From assembly GCA_020851395.1 (NCBI GenBank), contig JADZCW010000230.1:1-7135 (forward strand): 7,135 nucleotides of DNA, in the 5' to 3' direction. This document shows, piece by piece, positions 1-6,455 of the stretch (its first letter is position 1; each line of letters begins with the position of its first letter). The notes beneath the pieces were generated by a model that was not told the origin of the DNA, did no database searches, and saw only the letters and a list, made by a program, of their open reading frames with translations. The position numbers were made by a program, and so were the translations under genes. The stretch comes from Phycisphaeraceae bacterium (GTDB lineage Bacteria > Planctomycetota > Phycisphaerae > Phycisphaerales > Phycisphaeraceae).

Positions 1-203
1 ACGAAGAAGACCACCGTCGCCCAGGTCAGCACGTCGCCGACCTTGGAGCCGAAGGCCGTCTGCACCGCCCCGCCGCCGCCGAAGGCCGCCGACAGGCCGC
101 CGCCGCGCGGCTTCTGGATCAGGATCAGAAGGATCAGCAGGATCGACACCGCCACCGCCAGGATGGCCAGCACCGTCACGAGGATTCCGCCTAGAACCAG
201 CAT
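1..203 (-). CDS. secG: Preprotein translocase subunit SecG (partial, C-terminus beyond left edge)
   Basis: Small inner-membrane subunit of the SecYEG channel, which helps SecA-driven export of unfolded proteins. The visible 67 residues begin MLVLGGILVT. A hydrophobic helix covers about residues 2-29, rich in Leu, Ile, Val and Ala. It is followed by the family hallmark QKPRGGGLSAAFGGGG at about 30-45, a second conserved Phe-Gly at 51-52, and the start of the second membrane segment (VLTWATVVFF, 58-67) where the window ends. The ATG at 203 is chosen because the hydrophobic helix starts immediately and a weak AAAGG ribosome site sits 7 bases upstream. The gene lies 73 bp downstream of tpiA in the same direction, a pairing common in bacteria, so co-transcription is likely. 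The C-terminal tail, which is variable in this family, cannot be seen. Identification rests on the glycine-rich loop plus helix arrangement and is firm for a short protein. Confidence 0.93.
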   Translation of the reverse strand, partial: MLVLGGILVTVLAILAVAVSILLILLILIQKPRGGGLSAAFGGGGAVQTAFGSKVGDVLTWATVVFF

Positions 204-251
204 GATTCAACCTTTGCTTGGGAGGATGCCAGGGTACCTGTCGAAGGCCGG

Positions 252-268
252 CCGTCCCCTCGGGACGG
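252..268 (-). other. Intergenic hairpin between tpiA and secG
   Basis: Perfect 7-bp inverted repeat: CCGTCCC at 252-258 and GGGACGG at 262-268, with a 3-base loop, 8 bases after the tpiA stop. In the tpiA-secG transcript it would fold into a stable GC-rich stem. No U-run follows, so it is not a classical intrinsic terminator. It could protect the tpiA 3' end or partly attenuate read-through into secG. Structure is seen directly; function is inference. Confidence 0.45.
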
Positions 269-276
269 TCGCCTGG

Positions 277-1071
277 TTATTGCTTCTTGGCCGCCGCGTC
301 GAGGATGGCCACGAACTCATCGGCCTTGAGCGACGCGCCGCCGATCAAGCCGCCGTCGACGTCCGGCTGGGCGAACAGCTCAGCCGCGTTCGAGCCCTTG
401 ACCGACCCGCCGTATTGGATGCGGACGGCATTGCCGATCGACTCGCCCTTCTCGCCGCCGGTAAAGACGCCGTACTTGACAGCATCACGGATCCGCCAGT
501 GGGCGCTCTGGGCATCAATAGGCGTGGCGTTCTTGCCCGTGCCGATGGCCCAGACGGGCTCGTAGGCGATGGTGATCCGCGCCATCTGCTCGGGCTTGAC
601 GCCGCCGAGGCCATACAGCGTCTGGGCCATGTTCACGCAGTCGGTCATGCCCGCCTCGCGCTGCTCGAGCTTCTCGCCGACGCAGAGGATGACCTCGAAG
701 CCCCCGTCCAGGGCGGCGCGGACCTTGCGGTTGATCAGCACGTCAGTCTCACCGATCACATGCCGGCGCTCGGAGTGACCGACCAGCACCACCTTGACGC
801 CGACGTCCTTGAGCATCGACAGCGACACCTCACCGGTGAACGCGCCGTTGGGCTCGACATAGAAATCCTGGGCCCCGAGTTTGATCCCCGAGCCGGCCTT
901 GGCCAGCGCCTGGCCCACCGGGGCCAGGTAGGGGAAGGCGGGGAAGACCGCCACGTCGACCTTGTCAGTGGCGGTGAACTTCTTGGCCACGGCCTCAGCC
1001 AGGGCGACGGCCTCGGCCCCGTGCTGATTCATCTTCCAGTTCCCCCCGACGAACGGCTTGCGGGTCGGCAT
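277..1071 (-). CDS. tpiA: Triosephosphate isomerase
   Basis: Cytosolic glycolytic and gluconeogenic enzyme that interconverts dihydroxyacetone phosphate and glyceraldehyde 3-phosphate. The 264-residue protein is slightly longer than the usual ~250 and carries the complete active site. The GGNWKMN motif at 9-15 gives catalytic Lys13, VGHSERR at 97-103 gives electrophilic His99, and AYEPVWAIGTGK at 169-180 gives catalytic-base Glu171 followed by the flexible loop 6. YGGSVK at 220-225 and GGAS at 244-247 form the phosphate-binding end of the barrel. The start ATG is set by the conserved N-terminus and by a good ribosome site (GCAGGAG, 1078-1084) 6 bases upstream. It lies 123 bp after hemC and 73 bp before secG, all in the same direction. 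A possible -10 element in the upstream gap would give it its own promoter. Nothing is missing or truncated. Confidence 0.98.
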   Translation of the reverse strand: MPTRKPFVGGNWKMNQHGAEAVALAEAVAKKFTATDKVDVAVFPAFPYLAPVGQALAKAGSGIKLGAQDFYVEPNGAFTGEVSLSMLKDVGVKVVLVGHSERRHVIGETDVLINRKVRAALDGGFEVILCVGEKLEQREAGMTDCVNMAQTLYGLGGVKPEQMARITIAYEPVWAIGTGKNATPIDAQSAHWRIRDAVKYGVFTGGEKGESIGNAVRIQYGGSVKGSNAAELFAQPDVDGGLIGGASLKADEFVAILDAAAKKQ

Positions 1072-1174
1072 GACGGACTCCTGCGTGACGCTTAAACACC
1101 GGCCGGATCAGAAACCCGGCTCGGAAGGATGGTATGGAGGTGCCGGCGTGACGAAACCGGACCAAAGAGGCAAG

Positions 1175-1180
1175 AGTATA
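1175..1180 (-). promoter_or_regulatory. Candidate -10 element for tpiA(-secG)
   Basis: On the minus strand this reads TATACT, one base from the sigma70 -10 consensus, inside the hemC-tpiA gap, and would place a start about 95 bases before the tpiA ATG. No convincing -35 hexamer sits 16-18 bases upstream, so this is weak. It is worth noting because AT-rich hexamers are rare in this GC-rich sequence. Confidence 0.28.
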
Positions 1181-1194
1181 GCTATTCCAGCCGG

Positions 1195-2280
1195 TCATTG
1201 CCTTGGGGCAAGGCTGGGGGCGGGCGCCGCGGCGGACGCCGTGCTCTGGGCCAGGATGTCCTTGGCCCCTTGCGCCAAAAGGCTGTCCACCGCCTCACGC
1301 ACCAGACGGTCCAGGGCCTTGTCCGGCCCGGAAAGGTCCACCTCAGCCATGCGCTGACCGTCGTGGCTGATCACGCGCGACCGCAGTCGCCAGCCCGCCC
1401 CGCTGCGCGATGACGGCGAGCCGGCCCAACGGATGGGCTCGACCAAGGCTGCGATGGCCGAGTGGCAGTCCCCGCCGAGGGCGCGAAGGATGGCCCGCTC
1501 GGCGTGCACCGCCGCGGCGGAGATCGGATCGTTCAGCGGCAGGCAGCGAGCCAGGGTGGTGTGGTCATCCGACCGGCACTGCACAGCCAGGGCCCCCTGC
1601 CCCGCGGCGGGCAGGACGATCGCGGGGTCCAGCGGCGAGCCGGCGTGCTCGCCGAACCCGGCCCGGAGCATGCCGGCTGCAGCCAAGAGTGTCGCGGCGT
1701 GCTGGCGATCCTGCATGACCTTGCGCAGGCGCGTGTCGATGTTGCCGCGGATCATCTCGATCCTGAGGTCGGGCCTGTTGCGCAGCAGCTGCGCCGCCCG
1801 ACGCGGGCTGGAGGTGCCGACGGCCGCGCCCTGCGGCAGATCGTCCAGGCCCGTCACGCCCGGCCCGACCAGACAGTCACGCGGATCCACCCGAGCGGGC
1901 ACGGCCGCGATGATCAATCCCGCCCCAGCAACGCCCTCGGTCGGCGGCAGCGATCGGGGTCGGCCCCGGCCGCGCTTGACCGCCGGATCATATCCACCGG
2001 CCGAGTCGGCGGGCATGTCCTTCATGCTGTGCACCGCCAGGTCTGCCCGGCCCTCGAGCACGGCCTTGGCCACCGCCCGCGTGAACAGGCCCTTGACCCC
2101 CGATGTGTTGGCCGCCAGCGGAGCGTGCGGGTTCTGATCCCCCTCGGACTCGATCCAGCAGAATTCCACCGACAACTGCGGATGGAGCCGCGCGAGCATA
2201 CGCCCGACCTGCTCAGCCTGCGTGCGGGCGAGAAGACTCTTGCGGGACGCGATGACGATCGGCCGTCGACTTCTGCGCAA
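1195..2280 (-). CDS. hemC: Hydroxymethylbilane synthase (porphobilinogen deaminase)
   Basis: Cytosolic tetrapyrrole-pathway enzyme that joins four porphobilinogen molecules into hydroxymethylbilane on a covalent dipyrromethane cofactor. From the TTG start (361 residues): IVIASRKSLLARTQ at 8-21 is the conserved first strand and helix. HSMKD at 84-88 holds the catalytic Asp88. GTSSPRR at 155-161 and RGNIDTRL at 178-185 are substrate/cofactor-binding arginine motifs, LPAAGQGAL at 223-231 is conserved, and GGDCHSAIA at 269-277 holds the cofactor cysteine, Cys272. It is longer than the usual ~310 residues because of a Gly/Pro/Arg-rich insertion at about 93-120 and an Ala/Pro-rich tail. Start choice: a GTG at 2295 is the furthest upstream start possible, since an in-frame TAG lies at 2302-2304, but it has a poor ribosome site. 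The TTG at 2280 has GGGAGGT 6 bases upstream and leaves a normal-length N-terminus. If GTG is used the protein has 366 residues. No uroporphyrinogen-III synthase domain is fused. Confidence 0.95.
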   Translation of the reverse strand: MRRSRRPIVIASRKSLLARTQAEQVGRMLARLHPQLSVEFCWIESEGDQNPHAPLAANTSGVKGLFTRAVAKAVLEGRADLAVHSMKDMPADSAGGYDPAVKRGRGRPRSLPPTEGVAGAGLIIAAVPARVDPRDCLVGPGVTGLDDLPQGAAVGTSSPRRAAQLLRNRPDLRIEMIRGNIDTRLRKVMQDRQHAATLLAAAGMLRAGFGEHAGSPLDPAIVLPAAGQGALAVQCRSDDHTTLARCLPLNDPISAAAVHAERAILRALGGDCHSAIAALVEPIRWAGSPSSRSGAGWRLRSRVISHDGQRMAEVDLSGPDKALDRLVREAVDSLLAQGAKDILAQSTASAAAPAPSLAPRQ

Positions 2281-2286
2281 ACGTTG

Positions 2287-2293
2287 ACCTCCC
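2287..2293 (-). promoter_or_regulatory. Ribosome binding site deciding the hemC start
   Basis: The minus strand reads GGGAGGT, a strong Shine-Dalgarno match, ending 6 bases before the TTG at 2280. It overlaps codons 1-3 of the alternative GTG-start reading at 2295, which itself lacks a good site. This favours TTG as the real start. Confidence 0.55.
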
Positions 2294-2324
2294 ACGCGGG
2301 ACTACCGTGCACCGGACCCTGTCC

Positions 2325-2362
2325 CCCGGAAATCCATTCCCGGAAATCCGATAGACCCGGAA
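2325..2362. repeat. Short tandem repeats in the hemC leader
   Basis: CCCGGAAATCC is present exactly at 2325-2335 and 2339-2349 (14-bp period), with a partial third copy CCCGGAA at 2356-2362. On the minus (hemC) strand the unit reads GGATTTCCGGG, and a small palindrome TTCCGGGAA spans the start of one copy. The array lies about 45-80 bases upstream of the hemC start, where an operator or leader-RNA element would be expected. No known regulator site is recognised. Confidence 0.5.
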
Positions 2363-2471
2363 GGCCCCGAAAGGGTTACGTCCTGACGCTGCGATCGGCC
2401 GTCGACACATCCCCACACCCGGCCGCCATCACATGCCACGACCACCACCCATCCTCCAGCGTACACGCAAC

Positions 2472-2506
2472 GAGCCGGTTTTGCATCACCCGTGTCAAAT
2501 CGGCTC
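2472..2506 (-). terminator. Imperfect inverted repeat just after dnaE (possible terminator or attenuator)
   Basis: GAGCCG at 2472-2477 pairs with CGGCTC at 2501-2506. Inside these arms a run of three A-T pairs continues the stem after one mismatch. The stem begins 5 bases past the dnaE stop codon. There is no U-run, and the loop is large (about a dozen bases or more), so intrinsic termination is doubtful. A TTGACA hexamer lies in the loop region on the minus strand but has no matching -10. Confidence 0.28.
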
Positions 2507-2511
2507 CGATG

Positions 2512-5500
2512 CTAGTACCGGTCGATGCTGGCACAGGCCTCGCCCGAGTTGCTGAACATCGGCATCGCCTGCCTCGCACCCCGCGACCCCACGCTCGCCG
2601 CGACGCGCACCGGCCCTAACAATTCGCACCGCCCCATGCCCCCCAGCACCATGCCCACCCGCTCAGCCAGGTCGCTCCCGGCATGCACCCGCAGGCCGTT
2701 GGCCCGCATCTCCACCACCTGGTCGCCCTGACGGATCTCGAAGACCACCGGCGAGAGCGTGCCCTGAGACCCCATCGACGCCCCACGCAAGAGCTCCCGC
2801 AGCTTGTTCCACTCGCCGTTGAGCCCCGCCTTGCCCGAGGGATCGGACAGAACGATCTTCACCGCCCGCGTCAGTTTCCCCGGGGCCTCCTCGACGGGGA
2901 TGACTTCCTCGACGATCAGGTTGGGCTCCTCCCGACGCCGGTCCACCTTGCCCCGCAGCAGAACGATCCGGTCCGGCGTAATGTAATTGGCGTAGATGGC
3001 GTAGGCGTCGGCGAAGATCACCCCCTCGATCGAGCCGGTGTCGTCCTCCACGCCGAGCATGGCCATCTTCGCGCCCGGGGTGCGGCCGGACTTGGTCACC
3101 GTCATCTTCACCCGCGTGAGCATCCCGCCGACGACCACGCCCGTCTCGGCCGGCAGCCCGCGCAGCTCCGCCACCGTGGCGCTTGAGAAACTCCGCAGTG
3201 TGTCGCGGTGCCAGTCCATCGGGTGGGCCGAGACGTACAGCCCCAGGGCGTCCTTCTCGTGCTTGAGCGTCTCGTTGCGGCCCCAGGGCTCGGTCTTGGG
3301 CAGGATGATTTCTGGTTCACCAGAACCCTCCTTGCCCCCATTTTTCCCTTCCGGGCCAGCTAATCCCGCGAAGAAGTTCATCTGTCCAGAGTCGCGGTCC
3401 GCCGCGGCGCGCTGCCCGGCCGCCAGCGCGGCGTCGAGGGCCTGCATCAGGCAGGCGCGCTTATCCTGTCCGTGGATCGAGTCGAACGCCCCGCACTTGA
3501 TCAGCGCCTCGATCGTCGCGCGGTTCACCGTCGCCAGCGGCACGCGCTCGGCGAAGTCGTAGAGGCTCTTGAAGGGCCCGCCCTTGTCGCGTGCGGCGGT
3601 GATGGCGGCGATGGCCTTGTCCCCGACGCCCTTGACGGCCGAGAGACCGAACCGGATGTGACCGTAGGCCGGGTCGCGTGCCTCGCCCTCGTCGTAGACA
3701 ACGGTGAAGCCGATGCCGGAAGAGTTGATGTCCGGCGGGCGGATCTCGACGCCGCGCTTCCCGGGGCTGCTGGAGCCGGCCGGCGGGGGCAGCGTCAGGT
3801 GACGGCATTCATCGATGTACTCGACGACCTTGTCCGTGTTGACCGACTCATACGTCAGCACGGCCGCCATGTACTGGATGGGGAAGTAGGTTTTGAGGTA
3901 GGCCGTCTGGTAGGCCACGATCGCGTAGCCCGTCGAGTGCGACTTGTTGAAGCCGTAGCCCGCGAACTGGAGGATCATGTCCCAGAGTTTCTGCGCGTCG
4001 TGGGCGGGTAGACCGTGCTTCGCAGACCCCTGCATGAAGGTCTCGCGGTTGGCGTCAATCGTGTCGCGTTTTTTCTTGCTGATGGCCTTGATCAGCGTGT
4101 AGGCCGCGCGCAGCGGGATACCGCCGAGCTCGTGGACGATCTGCATCACCTGCTCTTGGTAGACCATCACGCCGTAGGTCTCGGCCGTGAATTTGTCGAC
4201 GATCGGGTGCAGCTTCGGCACGGGCTGGCGGTGGTGCTTGCGGGCGTTGTAGTCGTCGATCAGCGCCATCGGGCCCGGCCTAAAGAGCGCATTGGCCGCG
4301 ATCAGGTCCTCGAGGCGGTCGGGCTTCATCGCCAGCAGAAGGTTCCGCATCCCCCCCGATTCAAACTGGAACACGCCGGCCGTCTCCCCGCGACGGAACA
4401 GCTCGAGCACGCGCTGGTCGTCGTAGGTGATGCGGTCGAGGTCCAGCGGGTCCCAGTCGGCGGGCTCGCGGCCCTGCGGGTCGATGGCCTTGCGGATCGC
4501 CGCCTCGCTGAGCGACTCGCGGATGAGCTTCTTGGCCTTCTCGATCGTTGAGAGCGTGCGCAGGCCCAGGAAATCCATCTTCAGCAGGCCGATCTTCTCG
4601 ACCGTCGGGCCGTCCCACTGCGTGACAATCGGGTCGTCGGCGCTCGACGAGGGCTTGAACAACGGGATGATGTTGTCCAGCGGCTGCGTGGCGATCACGA
4701 CGCCGGCCGCGTGCACGCCCGCATGACGGGCCAACCCCTCAAGCCGCTTGGCCGAGTCGAGCATCTTGCGCGTCACGGGGTCCTGGCGGTACATCTCGGC
4801 CAGGTCCGGCTCCTGGTCCAGCGCCGAGGCCAGCGTGGTCGACAGGCCCGAGCCGATGAGCTTGCACACCTTATCGACGTGCGGCAGCGGCACAGCCAGC
4901 ACGCGCCCGACGTCGCGCACAGCCGCGCGGGCCTTGAGCGTCCCGAAGGTGATGATTTGCGCCACGTGGCCGTACTTCTGCCGGACGTACTCGAGGATCT
5001 CCGCTCGCCCGTCCTGGCAGAGGTCGATGTCGATATCCGGATATTCCGAGCGATCCGGGTCGGTGAACCGCTCGAAGAGCAGGCCATACTGCACGGGGCA
5101 GGCGTTGGACAGGCCCAGGCAGTACCCCACCATCGTGCCCACGCCCGAGCCGCGGGCGCAGGCCGGAATGCCGCGCCGCCGCGCCTCGTTGACGAAGTCC
5201 CAGACGATCAGGAAATAGGCCGAGATGTTCTTGTCCGCCAGGATGCCCAGCTCGCGGTCGAGCCGTTGACGGATCGGCTCGGTCACGCCGTCCGGCCCGT
5301 AGCGCCAGATCGCCCCGGCCTCAGCCAGGGCACGCAGGGCGGCGTCGCACTTGTCCTTGAGCTCCTTCGGCGGTGTCTTGTCCTTGAGGGCGTCGAAGGG
5401 CTCGAGCGTGAACTGCGCGCAAAACGCCTTGTACCACGGCGTCGTGCCCAGGCCGTGCTCCTTGGCGATCTTCTTGTCGAAATCTTTGCCGGCCTTGCGC

Positions 5501-6405
5501 TCGATCTTCACCACCGGGGCGTGGCTCTGGCCAAAGTCCAGCTTCACGTCGCAGCGGTCAGCGATCTTGAGTGTGTTCTCGATGGCCTCGGGCACATCGG
5601 GGAACAGCTCCGCCATCTGCCCAGGGTCCTTGACGTAGAGCTCGGGCGAATAATGCAGGCGGTTCTCGACGTCCTTGGTCTTGCCCATCGAGATGCAGAT
5701 GAGCGTGTCGTGCGAGTCGTGGTCGTCAGCCAGCAGGAAGTGGGCGTCATTGTCCGCCACCAGCGGCAGGCCCAATTCCCCGGCCATCTTCTGGATCAGC
5801 GGGTTGATCGCGTCCTGTTCGGGGATGCCGTGACGCTGCAATTCCAGGTAGAAGCGTGGCTCGCCCTTCTCGTTGGGCTTAAAGACCTGCGCGTGCCAGC
5901 GGGCCTCATCCAGGGCGGCTTGGTAGTTCTTTTCGTCGTGCGACTGCACGTAGCGCGTCAGGTGATGGGCGATGGACGACCCCAGGTGCCCATTGATCGC
6001 GATCAGCCCGTCGCCCCACTGTTCGAGCGTCGAACGATCCATGCGCGGCCGGTAGTAGAACCCCTGGATGTAGGAATCGGAGCTGAGCTTGAGCAGGTTC
6101 TTCCATCCCGTGAGGTTCTCCGCCAGCAAGACCAGATGGAACCCGCCGTCCGCCACGCCGGTCGTCTCGCGGATGGTGCGAGCCCCGGGGGCGACGTAAG
6201 CCTCGATGCCCAGGATGGCCTTGATCCCCGCCGCCTTGGCGGCGTTGTAGAACTCGATCGCCCCGTGCAGGTTGCCGTGGTCGGTCAGGGCCACGGCGTC
6301 CATCCCCAGCTCTTTGACCCGGTCGACCAGCGCCGAGATGGCGTTGGCCCCGTCGAGCAGGGAATACTCGCTGTGCAGGTGCAGGTGGACGAAGCGATGT
6401 GCCAT
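2512..6405 (-). CDS. dnaE: DNA polymerase III alpha subunit (replicative polymerase)
   Basis: Catalytic subunit of the chromosomal replicase. The 1297-residue protein is longer than the E. coli form (1160). The PHP domain (about 1-290) has a near-complete metal-site set: HLHLHSEYSLLDG at 7-19 (His9, His11, Asp18), TDHGNL with His43, GIEAYV with Glu68, GFH with His90, and DNDAH with Asp220/His222. The polymerase core follows, with ARGSGVGTMVGY at 417-428 and PDIDID at 456-461, giving catalytic Asp457 and Asp459. The third Asp is Asp611 in KMDFLGLRTL. VYQEQVM (748-754) and GYGFNKSHS (816-824) lie in the fingers. A helix-hairpin-helix (LSAVKGVGDKAIAAI, 921-935), a clamp-binding motif QMNFF (1008-1012), an OB fold (about 1088-1172) and a C-terminal domain complete it. 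Likely lineage inserts are near 303-357, 871-885 and 1017-1034. The start ATG has AGGGGT 6 bases upstream and the conserved N-terminus. It ends in TAG 231 bp before hemC. A PolC-type internal exonuclease and a C-terminal intein are absent. Confidence 0.97.
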   Translation of the reverse strand: MAHRFVHLHLHSEYSLLDGANAISALVDRVKELGMDAVALTDHGNLHGAIEFYNAAKAAGIKAILGIEAYVAPGARTIRETTGVADGGFHLVLLAENLTGWKNLLKLSSDSYIQGFYYRPRMDRSTLEQWGDGLIAINGHLGSSIAHHLTRYVQSHDEKNYQAALDEARWHAQVFKPNEKGEPRFYLELQRHGIPEQDAINPLIQKMAGELGLPLVADNDAHFLLADDHDSHDTLICISMGKTKDVENRLHYSPELYVKDPGQMAELFPDVPEAIENTLKIADRCDVKLDFGQSHAPVVKIERKAGKDFDKKIAKEHGLGTTPWYKAFCAQFTLEPFDALKDKTPPKELKDKCDAALRALAEAGAIWRYGPDGVTEPIRQRLDRELGILADKNISAYFLIVWDFVNEARRRGIPACARGSGVGTMVGYCLGLSNACPVQYGLLFERFTDPDRSEYPDIDIDLCQDGRAEILEYVRQKYGHVAQIITFGTLKARAAVRDVGRVLAVPLPHVDKVCKLIGSGLSTTLASALDQEPDLAEMYRQDPVTRKMLDSAKRLEGLARHAGVHAAGVVIATQPLDNIIPLFKPSSSADDPIVTQWDGPTVEKIGLLKMDFLGLRTLSTIEKAKKLIRESLSEAAIRKAIDPQGREPADWDPLDLDRITYDDQRVLELFRRGETAGVFQFESGGMRNLLLAMKPDRLEDLIAANALFRPGPMALIDDYNARKHHRQPVPKLHPIVDKFTAETYGVMVYQEQVMQIVHELGGIPLRAAYTLIKAISKKKRDTIDANRETFMQGSAKHGLPAHDAQKLWDMILQFAGYGFNKSHSTGYAIVAYQTAYLKTYFPIQYMAAVLTYESVNTDKVVEYIDECRHLTLPPPAGSSSPGKRGVEIRPPDINSSGIGFTVVYDEGEARDPAYGHIRFGLSAVKGVGDKAIAAITAARDKGGPFKSLYDFAERVPLATVNRATIEALIKCGAFDSIHGQDKRACLMQALDAALAAGQRAAADRDSGQMNFFAGLAGPEGKNGGKEGSGEPEIILPKTEPWGRNETLKHEKDALGLYVSAHPMDWHRDTLRSFSSATVAELRGLPAETGVVVGGMLTRVKMTVTKSGRTPGAKMAMLGVEDDTGSIEGVIFADAYAIYANYITPDRIVLLRGKVDRRREEPNLIVEEVIPVEEAPGKLTRAVKIVLSDPSGKAGLNGEWNKLRELLRGASMGSQGTLSPVVFEIRQGDQVVEMRANGLRVHAGSDLAERVGMVLGGMGRCELLGPVRVAASVGSRGARQAMPMFSNSGEACASIDRY

Positions 6406-6455
6406 CCTTGGACCCCTACCAGATCAACGGCCACCGAGACATGAGAACGACACCC

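Larger units (their letters stand above)
2256..2406. repeat. 15-bp exact direct repeat flanking the hemC 5' end
   Basis: CGATCGGCCGTCGAC occurs at 2256-2270, inside the first codons of hemC, and again at 2392-2406, in the hemC leader. The two copies are 136 bp apart on the same strand and similarity stops at both edges. Each copy contains overlapping palindromes (GTCGAC, CGGCCG, CGATCG). They lie in different reading phases relative to hemC, so the repeat is not a duplicated coding segment. It may be a binding site pair or chance in GC-rich DNA. Confidence 0.5.

Noticed and set aside
43..1095. 350-codon open frame on the plus strand opposite tpiA and the secG start
   Set aside because: Antisense to tpiA, whose active-site motifs are complete. 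Composition is that of a GC-rich shadow frame.
995..1198. Minus-strand 67-codon frame whose ATG overlaps the hemC stop as ATGA
   Set aside because: The overlap hints at coupling, but most of the frame lies out of phase inside the tpiA 5' region, has no ribosome site of its own and resembles no protein.
2213..2416. Minus-strand 67-codon frame across the hemC leader
   Set aside because: It overlaps hemC out of phase, lacks a ribosome site, and its only conserved-looking portion is the DNA repeat, not a protein pattern.
2376..2444. Possible leader peptides in the dnaE-hemC gap (short ATG frames, one ending at TAA 2376-2378)
   Set aside because: No properly spaced ribosome site and no residue bias (such as a run of one amino acid) that would suggest attenuation.
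2488..2500. TTGACA on the minus strand as a hemC -35 box
   Set aside because: No acceptable -10 hexamer follows at 16-18 bases, so a perfect hexamer alone is not enough.
2407..2511. Riboswitch in the hemC leader
   Set aside because: I looked for cobalamin-, SAM- and TPP-type conserved boxes and saw none. Only short repeats and one imperfect stem are present.
1462..2619. Long plus-strand open frame opposite hemC, running through the hemC leader into the dnaE 3' end
   Set aside because: It crosses two genes and an intergenic gap antisense, with no recognisable motif and an Arg/Gly/Pro-heavy composition.
4711..6444. 577-codon open frame on the plus strand opposite dnaE
   Set aside because: It is fully antisense to a confidently identified polymerase. 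Its protein is rich in Arg, Leu, Val, Asp and His as expected from the reverse of GC-rich codons, and shows no family motif or ribosome site.
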